Shown here: positions 17,299 to 26,287 of the stretch, piece by piece
Layout: each line of letters starts with the position of its first letter
How positions within the stretch are numbered: position 1 is the first letter of the stretch
Assembly (NCBI RefSeq): GCF_028687955.1
Contig: NZ_JAQTZC010000005.1
Coordinates: 1 to 52,332, forward strand
Direction of reading: 5' to 3'
DNA from: Acidocella sp.
GTDB lineage: Bacteria > Pseudomonadota > Alphaproteobacteria > Acetobacterales > Acetobacteraceae
Length of the DNA stretch: 52,332 bases
Notes under the pieces: model-generated
What the model was told of the DNA's origin: nothing
Database searches by the model: none
What the model saw: only the letters and a program-made list of their open reading frames with translations
Made by a program: the position numbers and the translations under genes

Positions 17299-19001
17299 TG
17301 TATCCGCTGCTGTTTCTCCTGGCCGCCGCGCTCAACATCGTGGCCGGGGCGCATCAATGGCCCGGCGTGCTCGCGGGCAGTTTGAACGATCCTGACAGCT
17401 ACATGCGCCTGTTGCGGCTGGAGGATGGCATCCGCGCCGGACATCTGGTGATCAGGGTGGCGCGTGATGATTCCGGCGCGGGGGTGATGGTGGAGTGGTC
17501 GCGCCTGCTGGATATAGTGCTGTGGCTGTTGGCGGCGCCCTTCGCGCCGTTTATCGGCTGGCACCGGGCGCTGTATGTGGCGGGGGTGGCGCTGGGGCCG
17601 CTGGGGGTTGGCGCGCTGGGGGCTGCCTGTGCCTGGGTGGCGGAGCCTTTCGCCGCGCGGCGCTTTTTATGGGCGGCGGCCGTGGCGGCGGCGCTGCTGC
17701 CGGGGCTGCAGGCCTTCGCCGTTCCGGGAATTGTGCATTACCATATTTTGCTGCTGGTGCTGATTGTGCTGACGGTGGGCTGCGTGGCGCGCGCCTGGCA
17801 CGATAATATCACCTACGGGCTGCTCGCCGGGGTGAGCGGCGGTTTCGCCATCTGGCTTACACCCGAGACCATGCCCTTTGTGTTGATGGCGTTCGCGGCG
17901 CTGCTGCTGCGCTGGCTGTATGTGCCCCTGGGTAAGACGATCACCGCTTGCGCGGCCGGATTTTTCGATGTGCTGAGCATCGCGCTGATGATTGACCCGC
18001 CCCAGGGCGGCTGGGGTGTGCCGGAGATTGACCGGCTGTCGCTGGTTTATGTGGTGCTGGGCATGCTCTTGCTGGCGGGCGCCGTCGGGCTGTGGCTGCT
18101 GGAGGCGCGCTGGCGGCCAAAACACGCCCGCCCGCTGGGGGTGGCGCTGATGGCGCTGGCCGTGGCGGGCTGGGTGGCGATGTTCCCGAAGGTGGCGCTG
18201 GGGCCGTATGGCATCATGCCGGCGGCGGATGCCCATAAATTTTTTGGGTTGATCCAGGAATTGCAGCCCGTGCGCGGGTGGGGGCTGCTGGTGTATCTGG
18301 GGCCAGGTGCGCTGGCGCTGGGCTATGCGCTATGGCGCGCGGCGGGATGGGCGCGCTGGCTGTGGCTCTATATCGCGGCGTGCACGGCTGTGGCGCTGGT
18401 CCTGGGCGTTCAATTCATACTGTTCGCCGCATTCGCGCCCGTGGCGGCGGCGGTGCTGCTGCCATTGGCGTTGAGCGAAGTGAGCCTGCGATTTGAGGCG
18501 CGGCCGATGGTGGCGATGCTCTCGCGCCTGGGGGTTTTGCTCGCCGTGCTGCTGGTGCCGGTGGCGGCCGCGGCGGGGCTGAATAAACCCTCAGCTGGGT
18601 CGGCCGGGACACATTATCCCTCCTGCAACCTGCGTGAAATTGCACCCTTGCTGGTTCCGGCGGCCGGGCAGGTGGTGCTGGCTCCGGCGGAGGATTCGCC
18701 CGAATTACTGTACCGCACGCGGGTGGAAACAGTGGGGTCGCTGTATCAACATGGCCTGCGGGGCTATTTGCGTGACCGCGCGGCATGGCGCGCCACGCCA
18801 GGCGCGCGGGTGCCGGGGGCGGTGCTGGCGGCTGGCGCGCGGTTCGTGCTGTTTTGCCCCACCGTGGCGCGCTACCCGCTGGTTGCGGATTTACCAGAAA
18901 CCACCCTGTGGGACGCGCTGGAGGCAGGCAACCAGCCCCCTTGGTTGCAGCCTTTGGGCAGCAACGCGCAGGGCTGGCGGCTTTATAAAATAACGTTCTG
19001 A
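17295..19001 (+). CDS. STT3-like GT-C membrane protein, putative glycosyltransferase
   Basis: 568 residues with about 11-13 membrane spans and a soluble C-terminal region (from about 430, containing SAGTHYPSCNLREIAPLL). The first extracytoplasmic loop has NDPDSYMRLLRLEDGI (about 31-46), resembling the DXD-type acidic motif of STT3/AglB/PglB oligosaccharyltransferases, followed by VEWSRLLD where those enzymes have a TxxP-like segment. A later GIVHYHILLL resembles the VDHH element. It therefore likely belongs to GT-C, transferring a sugar or glycan from a polyprenyl carrier. It has no WWDYG-like acceptor motif, so I do not call it an oligosaccharyltransferase. The ATGA overlap couples it to the FMN protein. 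Its 3' end overlaps anmK on the other strand by 19 nt. Confidence 0.75.
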   Translation: MMYPLLFLLAAALNIVAGAHQWPGVLAGSLNDPDSYMRLLRLEDGIRAGHLVIRVARDDSGAGVMVEWSRLLDIVLWLLAAPFAPFIGWHRALYVAGVALGPLGVGALGAACAWVAEPFAARRFLWAAAVAAALLPGLQAFAVPGIVHYHILLLVLIVLTVGCVARAWHDNITYGLLAGVSGGFAIWLTPETMPFVLMAFAALLLRWLYVPLGKTITACAAGFFDVLSIALMIDPPQGGWGVPEIDRLSLVYVVLGMLLLAGAVGLWLLEARWRPKHARPLGVALMALAVAGWVAMFPKVALGPYGIMPAADAHKFFGLIQELQPVRGWGLLVYLGPGALALGYALWRAAGWARWLWLYIAACTAVALVLGVQFILFAAFAPVAAAVLLPLALSEVSLRFEARPMVAMLSRLGVLLAVLLVPVAAAAGLNKPSAGSAGTHYPSCNLREIAPLLVPAAGQVVLAPAEDSPELLYRTRVETVGSLYQHGLRGYLRDRAAWRATPGARVPGAVLAAGARFVLFCPTVARYPLVADLPETTLWDALEAGNQPPWLQPLGSNAQGWRLYKITF

Positions 19002-20065
19002 AGCCGCCCGCCGGTGAGCGGGCGGGCAACGCCGGTGGTGCCGGGCAGCGAGAGCGGTAGGCCCTTTAGCGCGCGCACGGCCAGATAGGCGAAGCACTGC
19101 GCCTCCAGCGCGTCGCCATCCCATCCGGCGGCTTCCACCGGTTGCACCGGCGCGGCGAATTGCGCTTGCAGCCCGGCCATCAGCACCGGGTTTTTGCGCC
19201 CCCCGCCGCCCACGAGCACGCGCAGCGGGGCAGCGGGCACCGGTGCGGTGGCGATGGCGCGGGTGCAAAAGGCAGCCAGCGTGGCCGCGGCATCCGCCGG
19301 TGGCAGCGCCGCCGTGGCCTGGGCGATGAGGGCGGAGAAGGTGAGGCGGTCCAGTGATTTTGGCGTCGGTCTGTTAAAATACGGGTGCGCCAGCAACGTG
19401 GCCAGCCGGGCTTCGTCCACAATGCCGGCGGCGGCCAGGGCGCCGTCCTTGTCATAAGGGAGGCCAAGATGCGCCTGCGCCAGATCATCCAGCGGGCCGT
19501 TGCCAGGGCCGGTGTCGCAGGCGAGAATCTCCCCATCAGCGCCAAGCCAGGTGATGTTGGCAACACCGCCGATGTTCACGATCAGCAATGGTTTGGGCAG
19601 ATCATGCGCCATCGCGGCGTGAAAGATCGGGGCCAGCGGCGCGCCCTGCCCCCCGGCGGCGACATCGGCGGAGCGGAAATCATGCACCACCGGAATACGC
19701 GCGAGCCGCGCCAGCTGGGCCGCATCGCCGATTTGCCAGGTGCGATGCTGTTCCGGCGCGTGCAAAATGGTCTGGCCATGAAAACCGATGATATCCGCAT
19801 TGCGCCCGGCCAAGGCAATGGCGATCGCATGTTCATAGGTGAGGCGCTGCTCCACGTCTTTCAGGAAGGCATCGTCCGGCGCGAGGGTGGGGGCGAGGTC
19901 GAGCAGGCGGCGCAGATCGGCGCGCAGCGAATCCTCATAGGCCAGCATGGCGGTGGGGCCGAAATGAGTGATGCGCTCGCCATCGGTCTCCAGCCAGGCA
20001 ACGTCCACGCCATCAAGCGAGGTGCCGGACATCAGGCCGATGGCACGGATTGATTTGTTTTTCAT
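18983..20065 (-). CDS. anmK: Anhydro-N-acetylmuramic acid kinase
   Basis: 360 residues from the ATG at 20065 (the ORF track's 20098 start adds an unlikely leader, MLFIPKPNTVA). AnmK converts 1,6-anhydro-MurNAc to MurNAc-6-phosphate with ATP in cytoplasmic peptidoglycan recycling. Signature blocks are GLMSGTSLDGVDVAWLE, IGFHGQTILHAP, TWQIGDAAQLA, VHDFRSADVAAGGQGAPL, LLIVNIGGVANITW, DTGPGNGPLDD and LVGGGGRKNPVLM. nagZ, acting earlier in the same pathway, lies at 35.3 kb. The gene starts 16 nt after the GT87-like gene stop, suggesting co-transcription. Confidence 0.96.
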   Translation of the reverse strand: MKNKSIRAIGLMSGTSLDGVDVAWLETDGERITHFGPTAMLAYEDSLRADLRRLLDLAPTLAPDDAFLKDVEQRLTYEHAIAIALAGRNADIIGFHGQTILHAPEQHRTWQIGDAAQLARLARIPVVHDFRSADVAAGGQGAPLAPIFHAAMAHDLPKPLLIVNIGGVANITWLGADGEILACDTGPGNGPLDDLAQAHLGLPYDKDGALAAAGIVDEARLATLLAHPYFNRPTPKSLDRLTFSALIAQATAALPPADAAATLAAFCTRAIATAPVPAAPLRVLVGGGGRKNPVLMAGLQAQFAAPVQPVEAAGWDGDALEAQCFAYLAVRALKGLPLSLPGTTGVARPLTGGRLQNVIL

Positions 20066-20081
20066 TGCTACAGTGTTAGGC

Positions 20082-21359
20082 TTAGGTATGAAAAGCATTC
20101 AAGGGCAAGCTGTTCTGGCAGGCGGGCGTCATGGCCGCGCGGCGCAGCAGCAGCGCCATGAAGGTAAGGGTGATCAGCGGATCCAGCGGGATATGCATTT
20201 GAGTGCGCAAAATCTCGGTCACCAGGGGCAGCGCGAACATCGCGGCCAGGGCGGTTTTCTCCCACGGCAGATAGGCTGTGCGCTCTACTTCGCGCAGCAT
20301 GTAGAGGATGGCCAGTCCGCTCATGGTCAGGTCGTAGCTGAGCATCACGGTAAGCAGCATCGGGAAGCTGGCGGCGAACATTGCCGCCCGGACGTTGAAA
20401 CTGGCCCGGCGCGTGGCGAAAATGCAATAGGCGCCAAACAGCATGCCCCCAGCCTGCACCGCCGCCGCCAGCACGCCGCCACCCCCCAGCAGGCGGACAG
20501 CCGAACCGGGTGTTACCATGAGCGCGTAGGAAAAACCGCCATGGGTGAACAGGAACTGGGCATGTGGCACGGTGACGAGAAAATAGCCAAGCCAGTTACG
20601 CCACCCGAACAAAACGGCGGAAAGCAGACAAAGTGCTGTACCTGTGAATGCGGCGCTCACCAGGGCGGCCAGATGCCGGCCAGCCAGCAGCAGCAAGATC
20701 ACCGGTAGCACGAAATTTGGCTTGTAACAGAGCGCACCGAAGCAGGCGCCGGCAAGGAGCGGCCGTTTTTCCAGGTTGAGCAGGCCAAATCCCACGAGCG
20801 CGGTGGATAAAAACGCATTCTCGCCTACGGCCGCGTTCTCGGTTATGGCCAGATAGGCCAGGGCTGGCCATGCCCGCAGCCAGCCGCCCATCATCTGGCG
20901 CAGGCAGCACCACAGCAAAGCGCCGCTCAGCCCCACCCAGAGCAGATAGGCCCTGTAATATGCCAACAGTGAAAGCGGCGCGCAGAGCAGCCAATAAACC
21001 GGGGGGTAGAAAAAACTGAAATACATCACCTGGGGATCGTGGCTCAGCGCGTGTTCCATCGCCTGATGCCCGGGCGGAACATGAAAAGAGGCAATATACG
21101 CATGGGCGGGAATGCCCGGCGCATACACCAAGGCCGCATGACCCGCCGCGGCCAGCCGGCCGGCGGCATAAAAACTCAGGAACTCAGTTGAAAAATGCGG
21201 CACCGGAGGGAACAGCCAGCCCGTCCCCCGGCAGATCGCAAGTGCAAGGCCGATAAGATTGGCGATGGCGAGCAGCCGCAGATAGCCGCGCGCGCGCTCC
21301 TGGGTCAGCCAGCTGCCGCTTTGCAGACGCGGCCAGATTGTGAGGTTTTGAACTGTCAT
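20082..21359 (-). CDS. GT87-like (DUF2029) polyprenyl-sugar-dependent mannosyltransferase family membrane protein
   Basis: 425 residues, with about 10 membrane spans. The first periplasmic loop has TEFLSFYAAGRLAAAGHAALVYAP (Glu59), matching the acidic (D/E)F..YAAGRLA..G..VY pattern of DUF2029/GT87 proteins. Further family features are MYFSFFYPPVYWLLCAPLSLL and GALCYKPNFVLPVILLLLAGR. Characterised relatives are mycobacterial mannosyltransferases using polyprenyl-phosphate mannose; donor and acceptor here are unknown. It is the first gene of a pair with anmK and is divergent from tyrS across only 36 nt. Confidence 0.87.
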   Translation of the reverse strand: MTVQNLTIWPRLQSGSWLTQERARGYLRLLAIANLIGLALAICRGTGWLFPPVPHFSTEFLSFYAAGRLAAAGHAALVYAPGIPAHAYIASFHVPPGHQAMEHALSHDPQVMYFSFFYPPVYWLLCAPLSLLAYYRAYLLWVGLSGALLWCCLRQMMGGWLRAWPALAYLAITENAAVGENAFLSTALVGFGLLNLEKRPLLAGACFGALCYKPNFVLPVILLLLAGRHLAALVSAAFTGTALCLLSAVLFGWRNWLGYFLVTVPHAQFLFTHGGFSYALMVTPGSAVRLLGGGGVLAAAVQAGGMLFGAYCIFATRRASFNVRAAMFAASFPMLLTVMLSYDLTMSGLAILYMLREVERTAYLPWEKTALAAMFALPLVTEILRTQMHIPLDPLITLTFMALLLRRAAMTPACQNSLPLNAFHT

Positions 21360-21395
21360 CGGGTTGTGCTACCCCGCGCGCAAGAGGATTAGAAG

Positions 21396-22628
21396 ATGGC
21401 AGTTAGTGGGTTTCTGGCCGAGGCGAAGGCGCGCGGCTTTGTGTTCCAGTGCACCGACGAGGAGGCGCTCGACGCCGCCTGCGCCGCGGGGCCGATTGCG
21501 GGTTATGCCGGGTTCGATCTGACAGCCGAGAGCCTGCATGTCGGCCATATGATCCCCATCATGCTGCTGCGCCTGTTCCAGAAGCACGGGCACCGCCCGG
21601 TGGCGCTGATGGGCGGGGGGACGACGCGGATCGGTGACCCCTCCTTCCGCGAGGAGGCGCGCCAGCTGCTCTCCGACGAGCAGATCGCCAAAAACCTCAT
21701 CGGCATCCGCGCGAACATCGAGGCGTTCATAACCTTTGGCGACGGCCCGAATGATGCCGTGCTGGTCAATAATGCCGACTGGCTGGACCGGCTGAGCTAT
21801 ATCGAGCTGCTGCGCGAAGTGGGCGTGCATTTCTCCATCAACCGCATGCTCTCGTTCGATTCCGTGCGCTCGCGGCTGGAGCGTGAGCAGGGGCTCACCT
21901 TCCTGGAGTTCAACTACTCCATTCTGCAAAGCTATGATTTTCGCGCGCTGAGCCGCCAATACGGCGTGGTTTTGCAGATGGGCGGCTCCGACCAATGGGG
22001 CAATATCGTCTCCGGCGTTGATCTGGTGCGCCGGACCGACCAGAAGGGTGTGTTTGGCCTCACGACCCCGCTCATCACCACGGCCTCGGGCGCGAAAATG
22101 GGCAAGTCGGCGGCGGGCGCGGTGTGGCTCTCGGCCGAAAAGCTCAGCCCGTATCATTACTGGCAGTTCTGGCGCAACACCGAGGATGCGGATGTTGGCC
22201 GCTTCCTGAAGCTGTTCACCGATCTGCCGCTGGATGAAATCGCGCGGCTGGAAGCGCTGGGCGGGGCGGAGCTGAACGGCGCCAAGGTGATTTTGGCGAC
22301 CGAGGCTACCGCGCTGGCGCATGGCCGCGCGGTAGCGGTGGATGCGGCGGTAACGGCGCATAAAATCTTCAGCCAGGGCGGCGTGGCCGAAGGGTTGCCG
22401 CGCGTGGAGATCCCCGCGGCGGAGTTTGGTACCGGGCTGGCGGCGTTCACGCTGTTTGCCCGCGCGGGGCTGGCCGCCAGCAATGGCGAGGCGCGGCGGC
22501 TGATACGCGGCGGCGGCGCGCGGCTGAATGATGAGGTGGTGGCCGACGAGGCGCAGGTGATCGCACCGGCGGCCGAGATGAAGCTCTCCGCCGGCAAGAA
22601 GCACCATGTTCTGGTGAAGTTGACCTGA
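21396..22628 (+). CDS. tyrS: Tyrosyl-tRNA synthetase
   Basis: 410 residues, class I aminoacyl-tRNA synthetase charging tRNA-Tyr. The HIGH motif reads HVGH (48-51, in [16 protein letters not shown]) and the KMSKS motif reads KMGKS (about 235, in [15 protein letters not shown]). The tyrosine-binding [11 protein letters not shown] is intact. A C-terminal S4-type RNA-binding domain is present ([24 protein letters not shown]). AGAGGA lies upstream of the ATG. Confidence 0.97.
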   Translation: MAVSGFLAEAKARGFVFQCTDEEALDAACAAGPIAGYAGFDLTAESLHVGHMIPIMLLRLFQKHGHRPVALMGGGTTRIGDPSFREEARQLLSDEQIAKNLIGIRANIEAFITFGDGPNDAVLVNNADWLDRLSYIELLREVGVHFSINRMLSFDSVRSRLEREQGLTFLEFNYSILQSYDFRALSRQYGVVLQMGGSDQWGNIVSGVDLVRRTDQKGVFGLTTPLITTASGAKMGKSAAGAVWLSAEKLSPYHYWQFWRNTEDADVGRFLKLFTDLPLDEIARLEALGGAELNGAKVILATEATALAHGRAVAVDAAVTAHKIFSQGGVAEGLPRVEIPAAEFGTGLAAFTLFARAGLAASNGEARRLIRGGGARLNDEVVADEAQVIAPAAEMKLSAGKKHHVLVKLT

Positions 22629-22634
22629 GCTGCT

Positions 22635-22688
22635 GATTTTTCCGGCATCCTGCCCCGCGGGGTGCCGGAACTGTTCATTGAAAAATCA
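22635..22688 (+). terminator. Probable tyrS terminator hairpin
   Basis: Just after the tyrS stop, TTCCGGCA (22640-22647) pairs with TGCCGGAA (22663-22670) around an inner CCCCGCGGGG palindrome. An outer GATTTTTC/GAAAAATC pair (22635-22642 and 22680-22687) partly overlaps the arm. No clean U-tract follows on the plus strand, so the call rests on stem strength and position. Confidence 0.5.
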
Positions 22689-22791
22689 ACTTCGTCTGCG
22701 CGCGCCGGATTGAACGATTCAGGCGGCATCTCCTACATTGCCAAACTTGTTTTTGCGTGGTGAGTGGCATTTATAAGCCCAAGGAGATCGC

Positions 22792-25700
22792 ATGTCCGTT
22801 CATGCCGCGATTACACATCGTACATCCTACAAATATGACCGCCCCGTGGCCCTGGGCCCGCAGACGATCCGCCTGCGTCCCGCCCCGCATGCGCGCACGC
22901 CGATCCTCTCATACGCCCTGAAAGTCTCGCCGCAGCCGCATTTTCTTAACTGGCAGCAGGACCCGCAAGGCAATTTCATGGCCCGGGTGGTGTTCCCCGA
23001 GCGGGTGACGAGTTTTGAGGTGGTGGTGGATTTGGTGGCCGACATGGCGACCATCAACCCGTTCGATTTTTTCCTGGAGCCGGAAGCGGAGACGTATCCG
23101 TTTAAGTACGATGAAATTCTCGCCGAGGAGCTGGCGCCGTTCCGCGTGCTGCGCAATCCGGGCAAAAAACTCCAGGCGCTCATCGGCGCGGTCCACGCCG
23201 AACATGGCAACAAAGAGCTGCGCATGGTGGACATGCTGGTGCTCATCAACCGGATGATTGCCGAGCGCATCTCCTATGTGGTGCGCATGGAGCCTGGCGT
23301 TTGGAGCCCCGAGCAGACCTTGACCAAAGCGAAAGGCTCCTGCCGGGATTCCGCCTGGCTGCTGGTGAATCTACTGCGCCACCTGGGCTTCGCGGCGCGG
23401 TTTGTTTCGGGCTATCTCATCCAGCTGACCGCCGATGTGAAGCCGGTTGATGGCGGCGCCGAGGGCCCCACCGCCGACTTCACCGATCTGCACGCCTGGG
23501 CGGAGGTGTATCTGCCGGGAGCGGGGTGGATCGGGCTGGATGCGACCTCGGGGCTGATGGCAGGCGAGGGGCATATCCCGCTGGCCGCCACACCCTCGCC
23601 AAGCTCGGCCGCGGCGATTTCGGGGCTGGTGGGCGCGTGCGAAACGGAATTTGAGTTCGACATGAAGGTGACCCGCGTGGCCGAGACGCCACGCGTGACC
23701 AAGCCTTACACCCCGCGCGTGTGGCAGGATATTCTGGCCCAAGGCCAGGCGGTGGATGCGGCATTGGCGCGCGGCGATGTGCGCCTCACCATGGGCGGCG
23801 AGCCGACATTTGTGGCTGCCTCCGATTTTGAGGCGCCGGAGTGGAATATCGATGCTTTGGGGCCAACCAAGCGCCAATTCGCCGGACGGCTGATCCGCAA
23901 GCTCACCCCGCTGTGGAGTAAGGGCGCGGCGCTCACCTATAACATGGGCAAGCATTATCCGGGCGAGCAGCTGCCACGCTGGGCGATTCATGCGCATTGG
24001 CGCGCGGATGGCGAGCCGGTGTGGAAAAACCCGGCACTGCTGGCCAGCGATGATGACAAGGACGACGCGGCGGCGGCGGATGCGGCGGCCTTTACCACCG
24101 CGCTGGCTGAGCGGTTGCAGGTGAACCCGGCGCTGGTGAACCAGGCGTATGAGGATATCCATTATTATCTGTGGCGCGAGAAGCGACTGCCCGCGAATGT
24201 GGTGGCCATGGAGTCCAGGCTGGGCGACGAGCTGGAACGCGCGCGGCTGGCGAAGGTGTTCGGCCAGGGGTTGGCGGCACCCGTGGGCAGCGTGCTGCCG
24301 CTGCGCCGGGTGGTCATGGCGGGTGAGCGCGCCTGGCAGAGCGGCAAATGGTTTTTCCGCGATGATGTGATGTTCCTGATCCCCGGTGATTCGCCCGTGG
24401 GGCTGCGCCTGCCGCTGGAGAGTCTGCCCTGGGCGGACCCGGCGCATAGGGAGGTTGAGTTCGAGACCGACCCGTTCGCCCCGCGCAAGAAATTGCCCAA
24501 ACGTGACTCCATGCAGCTGACGCGCGAGGGTTATGGCGGCAGCGGCATCGAGGGGTTCCGCCCCGTGCCGCAAGATGCGCCGGTGGTGGGGCGCGAGGAG
24601 CCGGGGCTGGTGCGCACCGCGCTGGCGGTGGAGGCGCGCGATGGGATTTTGCATGTTTTTTACCCGCCGCTTTACGATGTGAGCGACTGGCTGGAGCTGA
24701 CCGCCGCGGTGGAGGAAACCGCCGCCGCCATGGGCCGCAAGGTGGTGCTGGAAGGCTACCTGCCGCCCGAGGATGATCGGGTGATCAATTTTTCCGTCAC
24801 ACCGGACCCTGGCGTAATCGAGACGAATATTCACCCCGCCGCCAACTGGGGTGAGATCGTGGAGCGTACCGAACAGCTCTATGAGGTGGCGCGCGAAGTG
24901 GGGCTGATGACCGAAAAGTTCATGCTCGATGGCAGGCATGTCGGCACCGGGGGTGGCAACCATGTGGTGATGGGCGGCGCCACGCCCGCTGACAGCCCGT
25001 TTCTGCGTAGGCCGGATCTGCTGAAATCCATGCTGGGATTCTGGCATAACCACCCGAGCTTAAGCTTTTTGTTCAGCGGGTTGTTCATAGGGCCTTCGAG
25101 CCAGCATCCGCGCATCGACGAGGCGCGTGAAGACTCGCTGAACGAGCTGGAGATCGCGTTTCAGCAGGTGAGCAGCGCAACTTATACCCCGCCCTGGCTG
25201 GTGGACCGGCTGTTTCGCAACATTCTCGCGGATATGACCGGCAACGGCCATCGCACGGAATTTTGCATCGACAAGATGTATGCCCCCAATGGCGGCTCCG
25301 GGCGGCGCGGGCTGGTGGAATTCCGCGCCTTTGAGATGCCGCCGCACGCGCAGATGTCAGCCGCGCAGGTGTTGCTGATGCGCTCGGCCATCGCCGCATT
25401 CTGGAACAAACCTTATGAGCGGCGGCTGGTTCGCTGGGGCACGCGGCTGCATGATGAATTTCTGCTGCCGCATTACGCCGAGGCCGATTTCAAGGATGCG
25501 CTGGCCGAGCTTGAGGCTTTAGGGTTCGGGCTGGACCCGCAATGGTTTGCGCCGCATCTGGAATTCCGTTTCCCGCAGGTGGGCGAGATCGCGCTGCGTG
25601 ACATGCGCGTGGAGCTGCGCCACGCGCTGGAGCCGTGGCATGTTCTGGGCGAGGAACAAACCTCCGGTGGCACCGCGCGCTATGTTGATAGCTCCGCCGA

Positions 25701-26112
25701 GCGGTTGCAGGCGAAGGTCTCCGGCTGGGTGGATGAGCGTTACGCCCTGGCCTGCAACGGTGCCGCGCTGCCGTTGCAAAAAACCGAAGTGCCGGGTGAA
25801 TATGTGGCCGGTGTGCGCTTCAAGGCCTGGCAGCCTTATTCGGCGCTGCACCCCACCATCCCGGCGCAGGTGCCGCTGGTGTTTGATGTGTACGATAAAT
25901 GGTCCGGCCGCAGCATTGGCGGCATGAGCCATCATGTCGCGCATCCGGGCGGGCGGGCCTATGATGATTTCCCCGTGAACGCGAATGCGGCGGAAGCACG
26001 GCGGCGCTCGCGCTTCTTCCCCTTTGGCCATACGCCAGGGCCGATGCTCGCGCCGCGCGAGGTGCGCGCGGTTGAGTATCCGCGCACGCTGGATCTGCGC
26101 CGCAATGCTTAA
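22792..26112 (+). CDS. Large transglutaminase-like protein with C-terminal DUF2126 region
   Basis: 1106 residues. Residues 1 to about 300 are a bacterial transglutaminase N-terminal domain plus catalytic core with Cys184 (KAKGSCRDSAW), His234 (DLHAWAEVY) and Asp250 (GLDATSGL). The remaining 800 residues match the DUF2126 type, with conserved stretches such as TMGGEPTFVA, PLWSKGAALTYNMGKHYPGEQLPRW, LDGRHVGTGGGNHVVMGG and NHPSLSFLFSGLFIGPSSQHPR. In other genomes this protein is encoded beside circularly permuted ATP-grasp and alpha-E genes; here it lies about 13 kb from them. AAGGAG precedes the ATG. The GTGGGNHVV region resembles a ligase-like site, but its chemistry is unknown. Confidence 0.93.
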   Translation: MSVHAAITHRTSYKYDRPVALGPQTIRLRPAPHARTPILSYALKVSPQPHFLNWQQDPQGNFMARVVFPERVTSFEVVVDLVADMATINPFDFFLEPEAETYPFKYDEILAEELAPFRVLRNPGKKLQALIGAVHAEHGNKELRMVDMLVLINRMIAERISYVVRMEPGVWSPEQTLTKAKGSCRDSAWLLVNLLRHLGFAARFVSGYLIQLTADVKPVDGGAEGPTADFTDLHAWAEVYLPGAGWIGLDATSGLMAGEGHIPLAATPSPSSAAAISGLVGACETEFEFDMKVTRVAETPRVTKPYTPRVWQDILAQGQAVDAALARGDVRLTMGGEPTFVAASDFEAPEWNIDALGPTKRQFAGRLIRKLTPLWSKGAALTYNMGKHYPGEQLPRWAIHAHWRADGEPVWKNPALLASDDDKDDAAAADAAAFTTALAERLQVNPALVNQAYEDIHYYLWREKRLPANVVAMESRLGDELERARLAKVFGQGLAAPVGSVLPLRRVVMAGERAWQSGKWFFRDDVMFLIPGDSPVGLRLPLESLPWADPAHREVEFETDPFAPRKKLPKRDSMQLTREGYGGSGIEGFRPVPQDAPVVGREEPGLVRTALAVEARDGILHVFYPPLYDVSDWLELTAAVEETAAAMGRKVVLEGYLPPEDDRVINFSVTPDPGVIETNIHPAANWGEIVERTEQLYEVAREVGLMTEKFMLDGRHVGTGGGNHVVMGGATPADSPFLRRPDLLKSMLGFWHNHPSLSFLFSGLFIGPSSQHPRIDEAREDSLNELEIAFQQVSSATYTPPWLVDRLFRNILADMTGNGHRTEFCIDKMYAPNGGSGRRGLVEFRAFEMPPHAQMSAAQVLLMRSAIAAFWNKPYERRLVRWGTRLHDEFLLPHYAEADFKDALAELEALGFGLDPQWFAPHLEFRFPQVGEIALRDMRVELRHALEPWHVLGEEQTSGGTARYVDSSAERLQAKVSGWVDERYALACNGAALPLQKTEVPGEYVAGVRFKAWQPYSALHPTIPAQVPLVFDVYDKWSGRSIGGMSHHVAHPGGRAYDDFPVNANAAEARRRSRFFPFGHTPGPMLAPREVRAVEYPRTLDLRRNA

Positions 26113-26287
26113 AAACCTGATCCGCCGACTCCAGCGCTACGTCTTTGCCGAATTGTTCAACGAGCTGGCGGCAATCAGGCTGGAGCTGGCGCGGCGCAAC
26201 GAGGTGCTGGAAGGCGCGCTGCTGGCGATTGCGCTGGAAAACGAGCGTCAGGAGGTTTCTAAAATCTCCAGCAGCGAGGCGGCATAA
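26105..26287 (+). CDS. Small hypothetical coiled-coil protein
   Basis: 60 residues, not recognised. The basic amphipathic start (MLKNLIRRLQRYVFAELF) runs into a long helical, charged segment (NELAAIRLELARRNEVLEGALLAIALENERQE) likely to form a coiled coil. The ATG overlaps the last codons of the DUF2126 gene by 8 nt, and the 3' end overlaps the convergent glycosyltransferase gene by 40 nt. The strongly helix-compatible composition supports a real gene, but no homologue is known to me. If real it would be co-translated with the large transglutaminase. Confidence 0.5.
   Translation: MLKNLIRRLQRYVFAELFNELAAIRLELARRNEVLEGALLAIALENERQEVSKISSSEAA

Noticed and set aside
22747-22776. TTGTTT ... TTATAA as a promoter for the DUF2126 gene
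   Set aside because: The predicted transcription start would fall inside the AAGGAG Shine-Dalgarno, which would remove it from the mRNA.
23371-25053. 560-aa minus-strand ORF opposite the DUF2126 gene
   Set aside because: It lies wholly within the coding sequence of a strongly supported gene, and its composition is typical of an antisense shadow in GC-rich DNA.
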